Assembly: GCF_900103425.1 (NCBI RefSeq) | Contig: NZ_FMXA01000008.1 | Coordinates: 1 to 64,000 of the forward strand | Origin: Dialister histaminiformans | GTDB taxonomy: Bacteria; Bacillota; Negativicutes; Veillonellales; Dialisteraceae | Direction of reading: 5' to 3' | DNA length: 64,000 nt | In this document: positions 7,818 through 17,339 of the stretch, in pieces | How positions within the stretch are numbered: position 1 is the first letter of the stretch | Layout of the letters: each line of letters opens with the position of its first letter | Translations under genes and position numbers: made by a program | The notes under the pieces: model-generated | Databases searched by the model: none | What the model saw: the letters and a program-made list of their open reading frames with translations, nothing else | Told to the model about the DNA's origin: nothing

Positions 7818-9059
7818 ATGAAAAGAAGAGTAGCGGTAACTGGACTTGGTGTGGTTTCTCCAGTGGGTATTGGTCTGAAGACATTCTGGAGCAACCTTGT
7901 TGCCGGAAAATCCGGAATTACTAACATTACAAGTTTTGATACCACTGATTTCCCGATTAAGATTGCCGGGGAAGTAAAGGATTTTAACGCTTCTGATTTC
8001 ATTGCGGACAGAAAGGCTGTCCGTCATATGGACAGAGATTCCCAGTTCGCTCTGGCTGCAGCCATTATGGCAGCAGAAGACTCCGGACTGGATATCTCCA
8101 AAGAGGACGCCAGCCGTATCGGTACATTCATTGGTACAGGGATCGGCGGAATTATCACTACGGAAGCTACTGTAGAAAGAATTGAAAAGCGCGGACCAAC
8201 CAAGGTTAATCCGTTTGCAGTTCCTATGATGATTGCCAATATGCCGTCTGCGCATATTTCCATTCATTTTGGACTGGAAGGTCCGGTTCTCACCGATGTT
8301 ACCGCCTGCGCATCCGGCAATAACGCTATTGGCCAGGCTGCCCGCATGATTCAGTATGGGGATGCCGACATTATGTTTGCCGGTGGTACAGAAGCAGCAG
8401 TAAGCAAGGCTCCGATGGCTGGATTCGCGGCTATGAAGGCCCTTTCCAGCAGAGACTGTGCTCCGGAAGAAGCATCCTGCCCATTTGATGCCCGCCGTGA
8501 CGGATTTGTAATGGGCGAAGGCAGCGGCATTCTGATTCTCGAAGAATATGAACATGCCGTAGCCAGAGGAGCTCACATTTACGCTGAACTGGCAGGATAT
8601 GGTACCAATGGAGATGCTTACCACATTACCGCGCCAAGACCGGATGGTGTTACACAGGTAAGATGTATGCGCAATGCGCTGGCTGATGCAGGCATTGCGC
8701 CGGAAGAAGTCAGCTATGTCAATGCCCATGGTACATCAACCCATCTGAACGACCTGACAGAAACCGCTTCCATGAAGAAGCTGTTTGGAGATAAGGCATA
8801 TGATATTCCGGTAAGCTCCACTAAGTCCATGACAGGACATCTGCTGGGCGCTGCCGGTGCTGTGGAAGCTGTTGTATGCGCGCTGGCTATTGAAAATGAC
8901 CAGATTCCACCGACCATCAATTACAAAGAAAAGGATCCGGAATGCGATCTGGACTATGTAACCGATGGCGCGCGCAAGCTGCCTGTTAATGTAACTATGT
9001 CCAATGCCTTTGGTTTTGGTGGACATAATGCAGTTCTGGTTATGAGAAAGCCGAGATAA
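7818..9059 (+). CDS. fabF: 3-oxoacyl-ACP synthase II
   Basis: Condensing enzyme of fatty-acid elongation. The Cys-His-His triad is visible: C164 in TACASG, H304 in VNAHGTST and H341 in SMTGHLLGAAG. The protein is 413 residues. The ATG at 7818 has GAGAGGTG 6 nt upstream; an earlier in-frame GTG (7809) overlaps that site. A Cys-His-His triad and this length separate it from FabH (Cys-His-Asn, about 320 residues), which is absent here. rnc begins on the base after the stop. Confidence 0.97.
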   Translation: MKRRVAVTGLGVVSPVGIGLKTFWSNLVAGKSGITNITSFDTTDFPIKIAGEVKDFNASDFIADRKAVRHMDRDSQFALAAAIMAAEDSGLDISKEDASRIGTFIGTGIGGIITTEATVERIEKRGPTKVNPFAVPMMIANMPSAHISIHFGLEGPVLTDVTACASGNNAIGQAARMIQYGDADIMFAGGTEAAVSKAPMAGFAAMKALSSRDCAPEEASCPFDARRDGFVMGEGSGILILEEYEHAVARGAHIYAELAGYGTNGDAYHITAPRPDGVTQVRCMRNALADAGIAPEEVSYVNAHGTSTHLNDLTETASMKKLFGDKAYDIPVSSTKSMTGHLLGAAGAVEAVVCALAIENDQIPPTINYKEKDPECDLDYVTDGARKLPVNVTMSNAFGFGGHNAVLVMRKPR

Positions 9060-9788
9060 ATGAAGAAGAATATTGCCGAAGAACGTCAGGACCGGGTGAA
9101 AGAACTAACCCGCTTTGCAGAAGAAAACAAAATCCCTGTAAAGAACATGATTCTTTTAAATACGGCCCTGACGCATACATCCTATGTAAATGAACATAAG
9201 AACCAGGTACATCATGATAATGAACGTCTGGAGTTCTTAGGCGATGCAGTTCTTGATTTAGTGGTTGGAGAATATCTTTTTATGCGTTTTCCTTCCTGGC
9301 CGGAAGGGGACCTGACCCGGGCCAAGGCCAGCGTAGTATGTCTGCAGTCCTGTGCAGAATGTGCATCCAGGTTTCATATCGGCGAGCATATGCGTCTTGG
9401 TAAAGGAGAAGAAAAATCCGGCGGGCGTACTCGTGAAACCATCCTTGGCGATGCGTTTGAAGCCGTAATCGGCGCCATATACCTTGACAATGATTATGAA
9501 GTGGTTTCCCGGTTTATTCTTGGACATATGAAGAAGTTCCTTGATATTGTAGATGAGGGAACCTATGACCATGATTACAAATCGGATCTGCAGGAACTTG
9601 TGCAGAAGGACGGATGTTCCCATGTTGAATATAAGGTGGCCAGGAGTGAAGGCCCTGATCACGATAAAACCATCTGGATGGATGTATACATCAATGGTAA
9701 GTGTATGGGACATGGAACAGGAAAGAACAAAAAATCAGCTGCGCAGAAGGCAGCTAAAGAAGCGATGGCCACATTACAGCATAAATAA
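9060..9788 (+). CDS. rnc: Ribonuclease III
   Basis: Cleaves double-stranded RNA in rRNA maturation and mRNA turnover. The catalytic signature NERLEFLGD is at residues 54-62, with the second acidic site in GDAFEAVIGAIYLD. A double-stranded RNA-binding domain fills the last 70 residues (DYKSDLQELVQKDG to KSAAQKAAKEAM). The length of 242 residues is normal. It is contiguous with fabF with no gap; fab-acpP-rnc linkage is common in Bacillota. A clean terminator follows. Confidence 0.97.
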   Translation: MKKNIAEERQDRVKELTRFAEENKIPVKNMILLNTALTHTSYVNEHKNQVHHDNERLEFLGDAVLDLVVGEYLFMRFPSWPEGDLTRAKASVVCLQSCAECASRFHIGEHMRLGKGEEKSGGRTRETILGDAFEAVIGAIYLDNDYEVVSRFILGHMKKFLDIVDEGTYDHDYKSDLQELVQKDGCSHVEYKVARSEGPDHDKTIWMDVYINGKCMGHGTGKNKKSAAQKAAKEAMATLQHK

Positions 9789-9794
9789 TTTATT

Positions 9795-9829
9795 AAAAAG
9801 ATGGAGCAGTCATATGTCTCCATCTTTTT
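9795..9829. terminator. Terminator after rnc (bidirectional)
   Basis: AAAAAGATGGAG/CTCCATCTTTTT stem with an 11-nt loop. Confidence 0.92.
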
Positions 9830-10024
9830 GATTAATGGACGGCGAAACAGATATAAGCACATAATCCTTGAGGTGTTGGATTCACGTGGACGCATTTCTG
9901 GATTAACCAATACACACAGATGAATGTTTCCTCTGGGGATATATGCTGAATCATCCGGGCAACACATAAAACTATCAAATGTGATAAAATTAAGGGAATA
10001 GTTGTAAAGGAGATTAGATTTATA

Positions 10025-11257
10025 ATGAACATCGCAGTAGCAGGCACAGGATATGTAGGCCTTTCTTTGGCCACATTGTTAGCTCAGAACAATCATGTTA
10101 TGGCGGTAGATATTATTCCGGAAAAGGTGGACCTGGTAAATCAGAGGAAATCACCGATTCAGGATGATTATATTGAAAAATATCTGGCGGAAAAGGATTT
10201 GGACCTTGTTGCGACACTGGATGCTGAATCTGCTTACAGACAGGCAGATTTTGTCATTATTGCTACACCGACCAATTATGATAGCACCAAAAATTTCTTT
10301 GACACCAGCTCTGTAGAAGCGGTTATCCGTCTGGTTATGAAATATAATCCAGATGCCATTATGGTGATTAAATCTACCATTCCTGTTGGATATACAAAAG
10401 CTATCCGGGAAAAGACCGGATCAGAAAACATAATATTCAGTCCTGAGTTTTTGAGAGAAAGTAAGGCACTGTATGATAACCTGTATCCAAGCCGTATCAT
10501 CGTGGGAACGGATTTAAACGACAAGCGACTGGTAGATGCAGCACATACTTTTGCCGGCTTACTGCAGGAAGGCGCAATAAAGCAGGATATCCCGGTAAGA
10601 TTTATGGACTTTACCGAAGCGGAAGCAGTTAAACTGTTTGCCAATACCTATCTGGCCATGCGTGTTTCCTACTTTAATGAACTGGACACCTACGCGGAAG
10701 TTAAAGGACTCAATACAAAGCATATTATTGAAGGGGTATGCCTGGATCCGAGAATCGGCATGTTCTACAATAATCCTTCCTTTGGATATGGCGGATACTG
10801 TCTGCCAAAGGATACAAAGCAGCTTCTGGCTAATTATGCCGATGTTCCTGAAAACCTGATTGAAGCCATTGTACAGTCTAACCGCACAAGAAAAGATTTT
10901 ATAGCCGATCAGGTACTGTCTAAAGCCGGATATTATCATGACAACAGTGCTTATAAGGCTTCCATGGAACATGAAATTGTAGTCGGAGTTTATCGACTTA
11001 CCATGAAATCCAACAGTGATAATTTCCGTCAGAGCAGTATTCAGGGAATTATGAAGAGAATCAAGGCGAAAGGCGCCTCTGTCATTATTTATGAACCGAC
11101 TCTGGATGATGGAAGTACGTTCTTTGGAAGCTCGGTAGTAAATAATCTTCAGGAATTTAAGAGAAAATCGCAGGTCATTATTGCCAATCGGTATGATAAA
11201 GTTCTGGATGATGTAAAAGATAAGGTATATACAAGGGATATTTACGAAAGAGATTGA
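10025..11257 (+). CDS. ugd: UDP-glucose 6-dehydrogenase
   Basis: Oxidises UDP-glucose to UDP-glucuronate in two NAD-dependent steps for surface polysaccharide precursors. The N-terminal Rossmann loop is GTGYVG (residues 7-12); the catalytic cysteine is C259 in [11 protein letters not shown]; and the central domain has [10 protein letters not shown]. The 410-residue length is nearer the short Klebsiella-type enzymes than the roughly 450-residue Bacillus type. The gene is monocistronic: an extended -10 (TGTGATAAAAT, near 9979) lies upstream and a terminator follows. No polysaccharide genes are adjacent, so the end product is unknown. Confidence 0.93.
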   Translation: MNIAVAGTGYVGLSLATLLAQNNHVMAVDIIPEKVDLVNQRKSPIQDDYIEKYLAEKDLDLVATLDAESAYRQADFVIIATPTNYDSTKNFFDTSSVEAVIRLVMKYNPDAIMVIKSTIPVGYTKAIREKTGSENIIFSPEFLRESKALYDNLYPSRIIVGTDLNDKRLVDAAHTFAGLLQEGAIKQDIPVRFMDFTEAEAVKLFANTYLAMRVSYFNELDTYAEVKGLNTKHIIEGVCLDPRIGMFYNNPSFGYGGYCLPKDTKQLLANYADVPENLIEAIVQSNRTRKDFIADQVLSKAGYYHDNSAYKASMEHEIVVGVYRLTMKSNSDNFRQSSIQGIMKRIKAKGASVIIYEPTLDDGSTFFGSSVVNNLQEFKRKSQVIIANRYDKVLDDVKDKVYTRDIYERD

Positions 11258-11296
11258 GAAGAAGAAGGTGAATTTCATTCACCTTCTTCTTGATTT
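11258..11296. terminator. Terminator after ugd
   Basis: AAGAAGAAGGTGAAT pairs perfectly with ATTCACCTTCTTCTT around a 3-nt loop. Confidence 0.92.
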
Positions 11297-11442
11297 TCCG
11301 GATGTTCATCCATCTTCTTTTATAATGTATATACTAATTATCTCCGGTTATGTTAAAATACAGAGAGAAATTATAAGCAGATGATGGCGTATTTCTTTCT
11401 ATATGAAATACATAGTCAGATATACGAACAGGAGGTTTGTGA

Positions 11443-13074
11443 ATGCTTACGATAAAAGGACAGAGTATATCCGGATTGATTGCCATTGCTCCATTGCATG
11501 TTTTCCATCCGTTTACACCTGATGTAACCAGAAAAGAAATTAAAGATACAGATACGGAAGTTTCCCGTTTTATAACGGCCCGTGATACAGCGTCAACCAT
11601 TATGCAGAAACTGCATGATCAGGCATTATCCACCAGCGGCGCTGATAATGCCGCTATTTTTGAAAACTACAGACAACTTCTGGCGGCACCGGAATTCACA
11701 AATCAGACGACCGGTATTATCAGAAGCCAGAAAGTAAATTTCGAATATGCGGTAAAGCAGGTAGAGGAAAATTACAGACAGATCCTTGCCTCAGATAATG
11801 CGGCCTATGCAAGTTCCAGCATGGCTGATTTTTCCGTAGTAGTTAATGCGGTAATTGAGGCCCTGCAGTCCGGAGTGCAGAGAGACACCCTTACCGGGCC
11901 ATGCATTCTGGCATCCCACGACCTTACACCGGAACAGACCATCCGTTTTGATAAGAGCAAACTGCTTGGTTTTGTAACGGTAGATGGCAATTCCCTGTCT
12001 CATACTGCCATTCTGGCCCGTTCCCTTGGCGTTCCGGCCATTCTGGCTACCGGTCATGAAATTGGCGATGAACTGAATGGACATCCGGCCATCATTGACG
12101 GATTCACCGGAACCGTATATGTTGATCCGACTCCTGAAATTATTCAGGAAATGAAGCAGAAACAGGCTGACCATAAGGCGCAGCGGGAACTGCTGGAAGA
12201 ACTTCGCGGACTGCCGGCAGAAACGGAAGATGGCCGACGGGTTGAACTTTCCGCTAATATCAGCTCTGCAGGGGATCTGGCAGCCGTTATTAAGAATGAT
12301 GCAGAAAGTATCGGACTGTTCCGCAGTGAATTCATATATATGGGACGGGATACTCTTCCCACAGAAGAGGAACAGTTTAAGATTTATAAGCTGGCAGCGG
12401 AAACCATGGCCGGCAAGCGAGTGATCATCCGTACCGTGGATATTGGTAACGATAAGCAGGCTTCTGCATTTGGTTTACCGAAAGAAGTCAATCCGGCTCT
12501 GGGTATGCGGGCTATCCGTGTAAGTCTGACCCGTCCGGATATATTCAAGACTCAGCTTCGCGCGATTCTCCGCGCCAGCGCATTTGGACGGATTGCCATT
12601 ATGTTCCCGCTTATTACTTCCGTATGGGAAGTATGGAAAGCGAAGGAAATTCTTGAAAATGTAAAGACAGAACTGGACAAAAATCAGATTCCTTATGATC
12701 ATCACCTGGAAGTCGGAATCATGGTAGAAACACCGGCGGCAGCTCTGATCAGCGATAAGCTGGCCAAGGAAGTCGATTTCTTCTCCATTGGTACCAACGA
12801 CCTGTCCCAGTACACACTGGTAGTTGACAGAAATATTCAGGATTCCTCGCAGTTCTTCAATCCGCATCATCCGGCCGTTTTAAAACTTATCCGTATGACC
12901 ATTGAAAATGCACATGCCAACCATATCTGGGTAGGCATCTGCGGTGAACTGGGCGCAGATCTGACTTTAACCAGAGAGTTCCTGGAAATGGGAGTGGATG
13001 AACTGTCTGTAGCACCATATGATATTCTTCCGCTGCGCAAGAAGGTACGTTCTCTCAATCTGTCTGAAAAATAA
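11443..13074 (+). CDS. ptsI: Phosphoenolpyruvate-protein phosphotransferase (PTS enzyme I)
   Basis: Takes phosphate from PEP and passes it to HPr at the head of the sugar PTS. The phospho-histidine is H187 in NSLSHTAILARSLGVPAI, close to H189 of the E. coli enzyme. The C-terminal PEP domain shows RSEFIYMGR, IGTNDLSQYT and the GICGELGAD cysteine loop. At 543 residues it is slightly short of the usual 570. There is no GAF domain, so it is ptsI rather than ptsP. HPr and EII genes are not adjacent, so whether it serves sugar uptake or regulation cannot be told here. Confidence 0.93.
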   Translation: MLTIKGQSISGLIAIAPLHVFHPFTPDVTRKEIKDTDTEVSRFITARDTASTIMQKLHDQALSTSGADNAAIFENYRQLLAAPEFTNQTTGIIRSQKVNFEYAVKQVEENYRQILASDNAAYASSSMADFSVVVNAVIEALQSGVQRDTLTGPCILASHDLTPEQTIRFDKSKLLGFVTVDGNSLSHTAILARSLGVPAILATGHEIGDELNGHPAIIDGFTGTVYVDPTPEIIQEMKQKQADHKAQRELLEELRGLPAETEDGRRVELSANISSAGDLAAVIKNDAESIGLFRSEFIYMGRDTLPTEEEQFKIYKLAAETMAGKRVIIRTVDIGNDKQASAFGLPKEVNPALGMRAIRVSLTRPDIFKTQLRAILRASAFGRIAIMFPLITSVWEVWKAKEILENVKTELDKNQIPYDHHLEVGIMVETPAAALISDKLAKEVDFFSIGTNDLSQYTLVVDRNIQDSSQFFNPHHPAVLKLIRMTIENAHANHIWVGICGELGADLTLTREFLEMGVDELSVAPYDILPLRKKVRSLNLSEK

Positions 13075-13104
13075 ATAATGATGTATAACCATCAATAGCC
13101 ATCA

Positions 13105-13152
13105 GGGGGCTGCGGACCGGTGAAATTTCATTTCCGGAGGCAGCTCCTTTTT
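13105..13152 (+). terminator. Terminator after ptsI
   Basis: GGGGCTGC/GCAGCTCC outer stem with an inner CCGG...CCGG stem, then TTTTT. Confidence 0.8.
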
Positions 13153-13221
13153 GACGGTTCATCTTCGAAGGGATGGGGGATCTCTTTACATAATAATGAC
13201 AAATTTCCTTATCCTGTATGA

Positions 13222-13372
13222 ATATGGTAAAATATAAGAACAGGTTGTCATTGCAGCATAAATCATTTGTTTTGATTTCTGCAGGAATCTCCTATATACC
13301 GAGACGTTTTATGCTCAGATTCGACAGCCTTTTCTGATGTCTTTCCGGCAGAATGTATGATGAGAAAAACCT
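13222..13372 (+). promoter_or_regulatory. Promoter and structured leader of the VTT-domain gene
   Basis: TATGGTAAAAT gives an extended -10 near 13223-13232. The transcript would begin with a nested structure: AGGTTGTC (13242-13249) with GACAGCCT (13323-13330), inside it AGCATAAA (13255-13262) with TTTATGCT (13308-13315), and an internal 6-bp hairpin at 13273-13288. I do not recognise a known riboswitch family in it. No T-tract follows. Confidence 0.45.
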
Positions 13373-14065
13373 ATGAACATGTTAAAAAAAGAGCGATTGA
13401 CACAAATAATTATTTTTGTTGTTTCAATGCTTATTGTAGGATTTTTGCTGTGGTATATTAATTACCTCAATCCTCATTTTTATAAGACCATATGGCAGCT
13501 CAGTGCCAGAGGCGATATGATGGGACTTTCCGAATATATCGCGTCGTTTGGATACTTTTCGGCCATTATAACCATTGTCCTGCTGGCCATATGCAATATG
13601 ACCGGTCTTCCCACTATCCCGTTTTTAACTGTAGCGGGTATTATTTTTGGTATAATTCCCGGGATTATCATTTCCTGGCTGGGAGAATTTATCGGCTGTA
13701 TACTCAGTTTTGTGTTTACCCGCTTTTTCTTCCGCGCGCATGCAGAAAAACTGATTGAAAAGAATAATATGCTCACCCGGCTGGATTCATACAGTAATAT
13801 GAAGTCCATGCTGATAGCCCGATCCATACCGTATTCACCAAACATTCTGATTACGGCTTTGGGTGCAGTGAGCAGTCTTTCCTTTAAGGCTCATTTCTGG
13901 GCGACATTTATAGGGAAATGGCCATCCGTCATCATAGAAGTCTTTCTTGGGCATGATCTGCTCAATCTGGCGGAACATGGTCTCCGTTTCATATTCCTTG
14001 TGGTTTTGTGTATCGCCGGATATTTCTATATGCGGTGGAGAAAAAACAGTAAAAACAGAAAATAG
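13373..14065 (+). CDS. TVP38/TMEM64 (VTT-domain) membrane protein
   Basis: A 230-residue integral membrane protein. The central block has the VTT/SNARE-associated pattern: GLPTIPFLTVAGIIFGIIPG, then GEFIGCILSFVFTRFFFR, then the SIPYSPNILITALGAVS loop. Five to six hydrophobic segments are visible, with a basic C-terminal tail. The DedA/VTT superfamily is linked to lipid scrambling or flipping and to membrane homeostasis, but the substrate of this branch is not known. No convincing ribosome binding site precedes the ATG at 13373; the ATG at 13379 is an alternative. It is monocistronic with a structured 5' leader and its own terminator. Confidence 0.85.
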   Translation: MNMLKKERLTQIIIFVVSMLIVGFLLWYINYLNPHFYKTIWQLSARGDMMGLSEYIASFGYFSAIITIVLLAICNMTGLPTIPFLTVAGIIFGIIPGIIISWLGEFIGCILSFVFTRFFFRAHAEKLIEKNNMLTRLDSYSNMKSMLIARSIPYSPNILITALGAVSSLSFKAHFWATFIGKWPSVIIEVFLGHDLLNLAEHGLRFIFLVVLCIAGYFYMRWRKNSKNRK

Positions 14066-14092
14066 TGTGCTGTTTGGCTTACAGACACAGAG

Positions 14093-14136
14093 AGGATTCA
14101 GTTCGAGGGCAGGTCCTGCCGGGCTGATCCTTTTTA
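14093..14136 (+). terminator. Terminator after the VTT gene
   Basis: AGGATTCAG/CTGATCCT outer stem (one bulge) with an inner GGCAGG/CCTGCC hairpin, followed by TTTTT. Confidence 0.8.
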
Positions 14137-14160
14137 TTTTCAGCGTTTTTAAAATTAAAT

Positions 14161-14189
14161 TTGCTTTTTTATTCCAGTCTTGCTATTAT
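14161..14189 (+). promoter_or_regulatory. valS promoter
   Basis: TTGCTT (14161-14166), a 17-bp spacer, and TATTAT (14184-14189) preceded by TGC. Confidence 0.6.
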
Positions 14190-14197
14190 GAGCTATA

Positions 14198-14430
14198 TAC
14201 ATAGCTAGGAAGGGAAGAAGCTATAGGATTCCTTACAGAGAGCAGCTGGCTGGTGTGAAGCTGCAGGAAGAATATAACGAGTCACCCCGGAGCAGGCATT
14301 AACAGTGCACGTATGGCGGTCGTTACCCGCTGGAGAGAGATTATGGTGTTTTATAATACCCATAATTATTTAGGTGGTACCGCGGAAGTCTTTTCGTCCT
14401 ATAGGGATGGAAAGGCCTTTTTTATTTTGA
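14198..14430 (+). promoter_or_regulatory. T-box riboswitch, valine specifier
   Basis: The leader contains the invariant T-box core TGGTACCGCGG (14375-14385) and a following terminator hairpin with a T run (about 14388-14425). In Stem I a GTC triplet at 14281-14283, followed by ACCCCGGAG, occupies the specifier position and reads Val, matching valS downstream. By T-box mechanism, uncharged tRNA-Val pairs with the specifier and the TGGT bulge, stabilises the antiterminator and allows valS transcription. Confidence 0.95.
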
Positions 14431-14443
14431 GGAGTTGAAAAGC

Positions 14444-17095
14444 ATGAGAATGACAGACGAACTTGGAAAGTATGAACCAGGTCAGATTGAACAGAAATGG
14501 TATGACTACTGGGAATCTCATGGGGTATTCCATGATGAACCGGATGATACAAAAGAAGCATACAGCATTGTGCTTCCACCTCCGAATGTAACCGGCCAGC
14601 TTCACATGGGCCATGCGCTGGACAACACATTACAGGATATTCTGATCCGCTATAAGAGAATGCAGGGATACAATGTACTCTGGCTGCCAGGTAAGGACCA
14701 TGCAGGTATTGCCACCCAGGTTAAGGTAGAAAGACAGATTGCGGAAGAAGGTCTTACCAAGTATGACCTGGGCCGTGAAAAGTTCCTGGAACGCGTCTGG
14801 GCATGGAAGGAAAAATATGGCGACCGTATCGGTAAGCAGATAAGACGTCTGGGCTCTTCCTGCGACTGGAGCCGTGAACGTTTTACCATGGATGATGTCT
14901 GTGCCCGCGCGGTACGTGAAGTTTTCGTTTCCCTTTATGAAAAGGGACTGATTTATCAGGGAAACCGTATCACCAACTGGTGCCCGCGCTGTCAGACCGC
15001 ACTGTCGGATATTGAAGTTGATCATAAGGATGAACAGGGTCATCTCTGGTATTTCAATTACCCGCTCGCTGATGGAAGCGGATATATCCAGGTAGCTACG
15101 ACCCGTCCTGAAACTATCCCGGGGGATACTGCCATTGCGGTAAATCCGGACGATGAACGGTATGCATCTCTGGTAGGCAAGATGGCTGTACTTCCGGTTA
15201 ACGGAAGAGAGATTCCTATTGTTGCTGATGACTATGTAGATCCAGCCTATGGTACCGGCTGCGTAAAGATTACCCCGGCTCATGACCCCAACGACTTTGA
15301 AGTAGGTCTCCGTCATAATCTGCCGGTAATCCTGATTATGAATACTGACGGCACCCTGAATAAGGAAGCTGGCAAGTATGAAGGCATGACCCGTGATGAA
15401 GCACGTAAGGCAATTATCAAGGATCTGGATGACAAGGGCCTTCTCGTTAAGGTGGAAGAACAGGTACATGCAGTAGGTCATTGTTCCCGTTGTAAGACGA
15501 CCGTGGAACCAATGACTACCAAGCAGTGGTTCGTAAAGATGAAGCCGCTCGCTGGTCCTGCACTGGAAGCTGTTAAGTCCGGAAAGACAAAGTTCGTTCC
15601 TGAACGTTTTACCAGCACCTATGTTCAGTGGCTGGAAAACATCCATGATTGGTGCATTTCCCGTCAGCTCTGGTGGGGGCACAGAATCCCAGTATGGTAT
15701 TGCGATGATTGCGGTGCTGTTTCAGCATCCCGTACGGACCTGACCGAATGCCCGCACTGCCACAGCAAGAACATTCATCAGGATCCGGATGTTCTTGATA
15801 CCTGGTTCTCTTCGGCACTCTGGCCGTTTTCCACCATGGGCTGGCCGGAACAGACTCCGGTACTTAAGAGATGGTATCCAACCAGTACTCTGGTAACCGG
15901 CTATGACATCATCTTCTTCTGGGTAGCCCGTATGATGTTCATGTCCATGGAATTTATGCATGAAGTGCCGTTCAGACACGTATTTATCCATGGTCTGGTT
16001 CGTGACTCTCAGGGCCGTAAGATGTCCAAGTCCCTTGGCAATGGCATTGATCCGCTGGAAGTTATTGATAAATATGGCGCCGATGCGCTGCGCTTCACTC
16101 TGGTAACCGGTAATACACCAGGCAATGATATGCGTTTCTATTATGAAAAGGTAGAAGGAAACCGTAACTTTGCCAATAAGCTGTGGAATGCCACTAAGTT
16201 TACCATTATGAATCTGGACGATTATGAGGAATCCTTCGTTCCGGACACGGCGGATCTTACTCTGGCAGACCGCTGGATTCTCGACCGCCTCAACCGTACC
16301 ATTGAAGATGTAAGCCGGAACCTGGATAAGTTTGAACTGGGGGCAGCCGCTGATAACATTTATAACTTCGCCTGGAATTATTTCTGTGACTGGTATATTG
16401 AACTGGCTAAGAACCGTCTCTATGGGCCGCACAATAAGGACAGACAGGTTACACAGTATGTACTTGTTCATACACTGACACGCATGCTGGCACTTCTTCA
16501 CCCGTTCATGCCGTTTATTACTGAACATCTGTGGCAGCATCTGCCGCACACCGGTGATAATCTGGCAAGATCTTCCTGGCCTGTTCAGGAAAAGGAATAT
16601 GATTTTGCTGTGGAAGAAGAACAGATGGAACGCATTATGGATGCCATCAAGGCTATCCGCAATATGCGTGCAGGTTCTAATGTTGCACCTAACAGAATGT
16701 GCCATGTTCAGATTGCCTTTACCAGAGATGACCTGGTATCTGCAGTAACAGAACATAAGGAATACTTCGAAAAGCTGGCGCACGTGGAAGAAATCAAAGT
16801 ACTTGATAAGAACTCCGCTAAGCCGGAAAATGCAGTAGCTTCTGTTGTGACCGGAATGGAAGTCTACATGGAACTTAAGGGTCTGGTAGATGTTGAAAAG
16901 GAAAGAGCAAGAGTTCTGAAGGCACAGGAAGCACTTAATAAGGATATTAAGCGCTCTTCCGGAAAGCTGAACAACCAGGGATTCCTGGCTAAGGCTCCAG
17001 CCGCTGTAGTGGAAAAAGAAAAGGCCAAGCTGGCTGAAATGGAAAAACAGATGAAATCATTAAACGAACGTCTGGACTTCCTTGCTAAACTTTAA
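14444..17095 (+). CDS. valS: Valyl-tRNA synthetase
   Basis: Class I synthetase charging tRNA-Val. The HIGH-like motif is HMGH at residues 54-57 (PNVTGQLHMGHALD) and KMSKS is at 526-530. In between lies the editing domain (ATTRPETIPGDTA to HAVGHCSRC). The C terminus is the family coiled-coil arm rich in Lys and Glu. GGAG 9 nt before the ATG at 14444 decides the start; an in-frame TTG at 14435 is too close to it. The length of 883 residues is normal. Expression is controlled by the upstream T-box. Confidence 0.98.
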   Translation: MRMTDELGKYEPGQIEQKWYDYWESHGVFHDEPDDTKEAYSIVLPPPNVTGQLHMGHALDNTLQDILIRYKRMQGYNVLWLPGKDHAGIATQVKVERQIAEEGLTKYDLGREKFLERVWAWKEKYGDRIGKQIRRLGSSCDWSRERFTMDDVCARAVREVFVSLYEKGLIYQGNRITNWCPRCQTALSDIEVDHKDEQGHLWYFNYPLADGSGYIQVATTRPETIPGDTAIAVNPDDERYASLVGKMAVLPVNGREIPIVADDYVDPAYGTGCVKITPAHDPNDFEVGLRHNLPVILIMNTDGTLNKEAGKYEGMTRDEARKAIIKDLDDKGLLVKVEEQVHAVGHCSRCKTTVEPMTTKQWFVKMKPLAGPALEAVKSGKTKFVPERFTSTYVQWLENIHDWCISRQLWWGHRIPVWYCDDCGAVSASRTDLTECPHCHSKNIHQDPDVLDTWFSSALWPFSTMGWPEQTPVLKRWYPTSTLVTGYDIIFFWVARMMFMSMEFMHEVPFRHVFIHGLVRDSQGRKMSKSLGNGIDPLEVIDKYGADALRFTLVTGNTPGNDMRFYYEKVEGNRNFANKLWNATKFTIMNLDDYEESFVPDTADLTLADRWILDRLNRTIEDVSRNLDKFELGAAADNIYNFAWNYFCDWYIELAKNRLYGPHNKDRQVTQYVLVHTLTRMLALLHPFMPFITEHLWQHLPHTGDNLARSSWPVQEKEYDFAVEEEQMERIMDAIKAIRNMRAGSNVAPNRMCHVQIAFTRDDLVSAVTEHKEYFEKLAHVEEIKVLDKNSAKPENAVASVVTGMEVYMELKGLVDVEKERARVLKAQEALNKDIKRSSGKLNNQGFLAKAPAAVVEKEKAKLAEMEKQMKSLNERLDFLAKL

Positions 17096-17117
17096 TAAAC
17101 AGGCATAGCAAAAGCCG

Positions 17118-17160
17118 AAAAGCTGTGAAAAATGACTATTCATTTCTTTCACAGCTTTTT
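17118..17160. terminator. Terminator after valS
   Basis: AAAAGCTGTGAAA pairs with TTTCACAGCTTTTT around a loop of about 16 nt. Confidence 0.9.
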
Positions 17161-17339
17161 GATTGAAATACATGGCTATAGATTTTCCTTTGTATGATTT
17201 ATAATGAAGAGGTCATAGATGTATATAGGTCTGCGCATTTTCCTGCCGGTCTGGATGGATAAGCCAGGACAGGTATTCCCGGGAATTTCCGCGGATTATG
17301 GATACACAGATGTGCATTAATAAGCAGGGAGGAAAGTTA

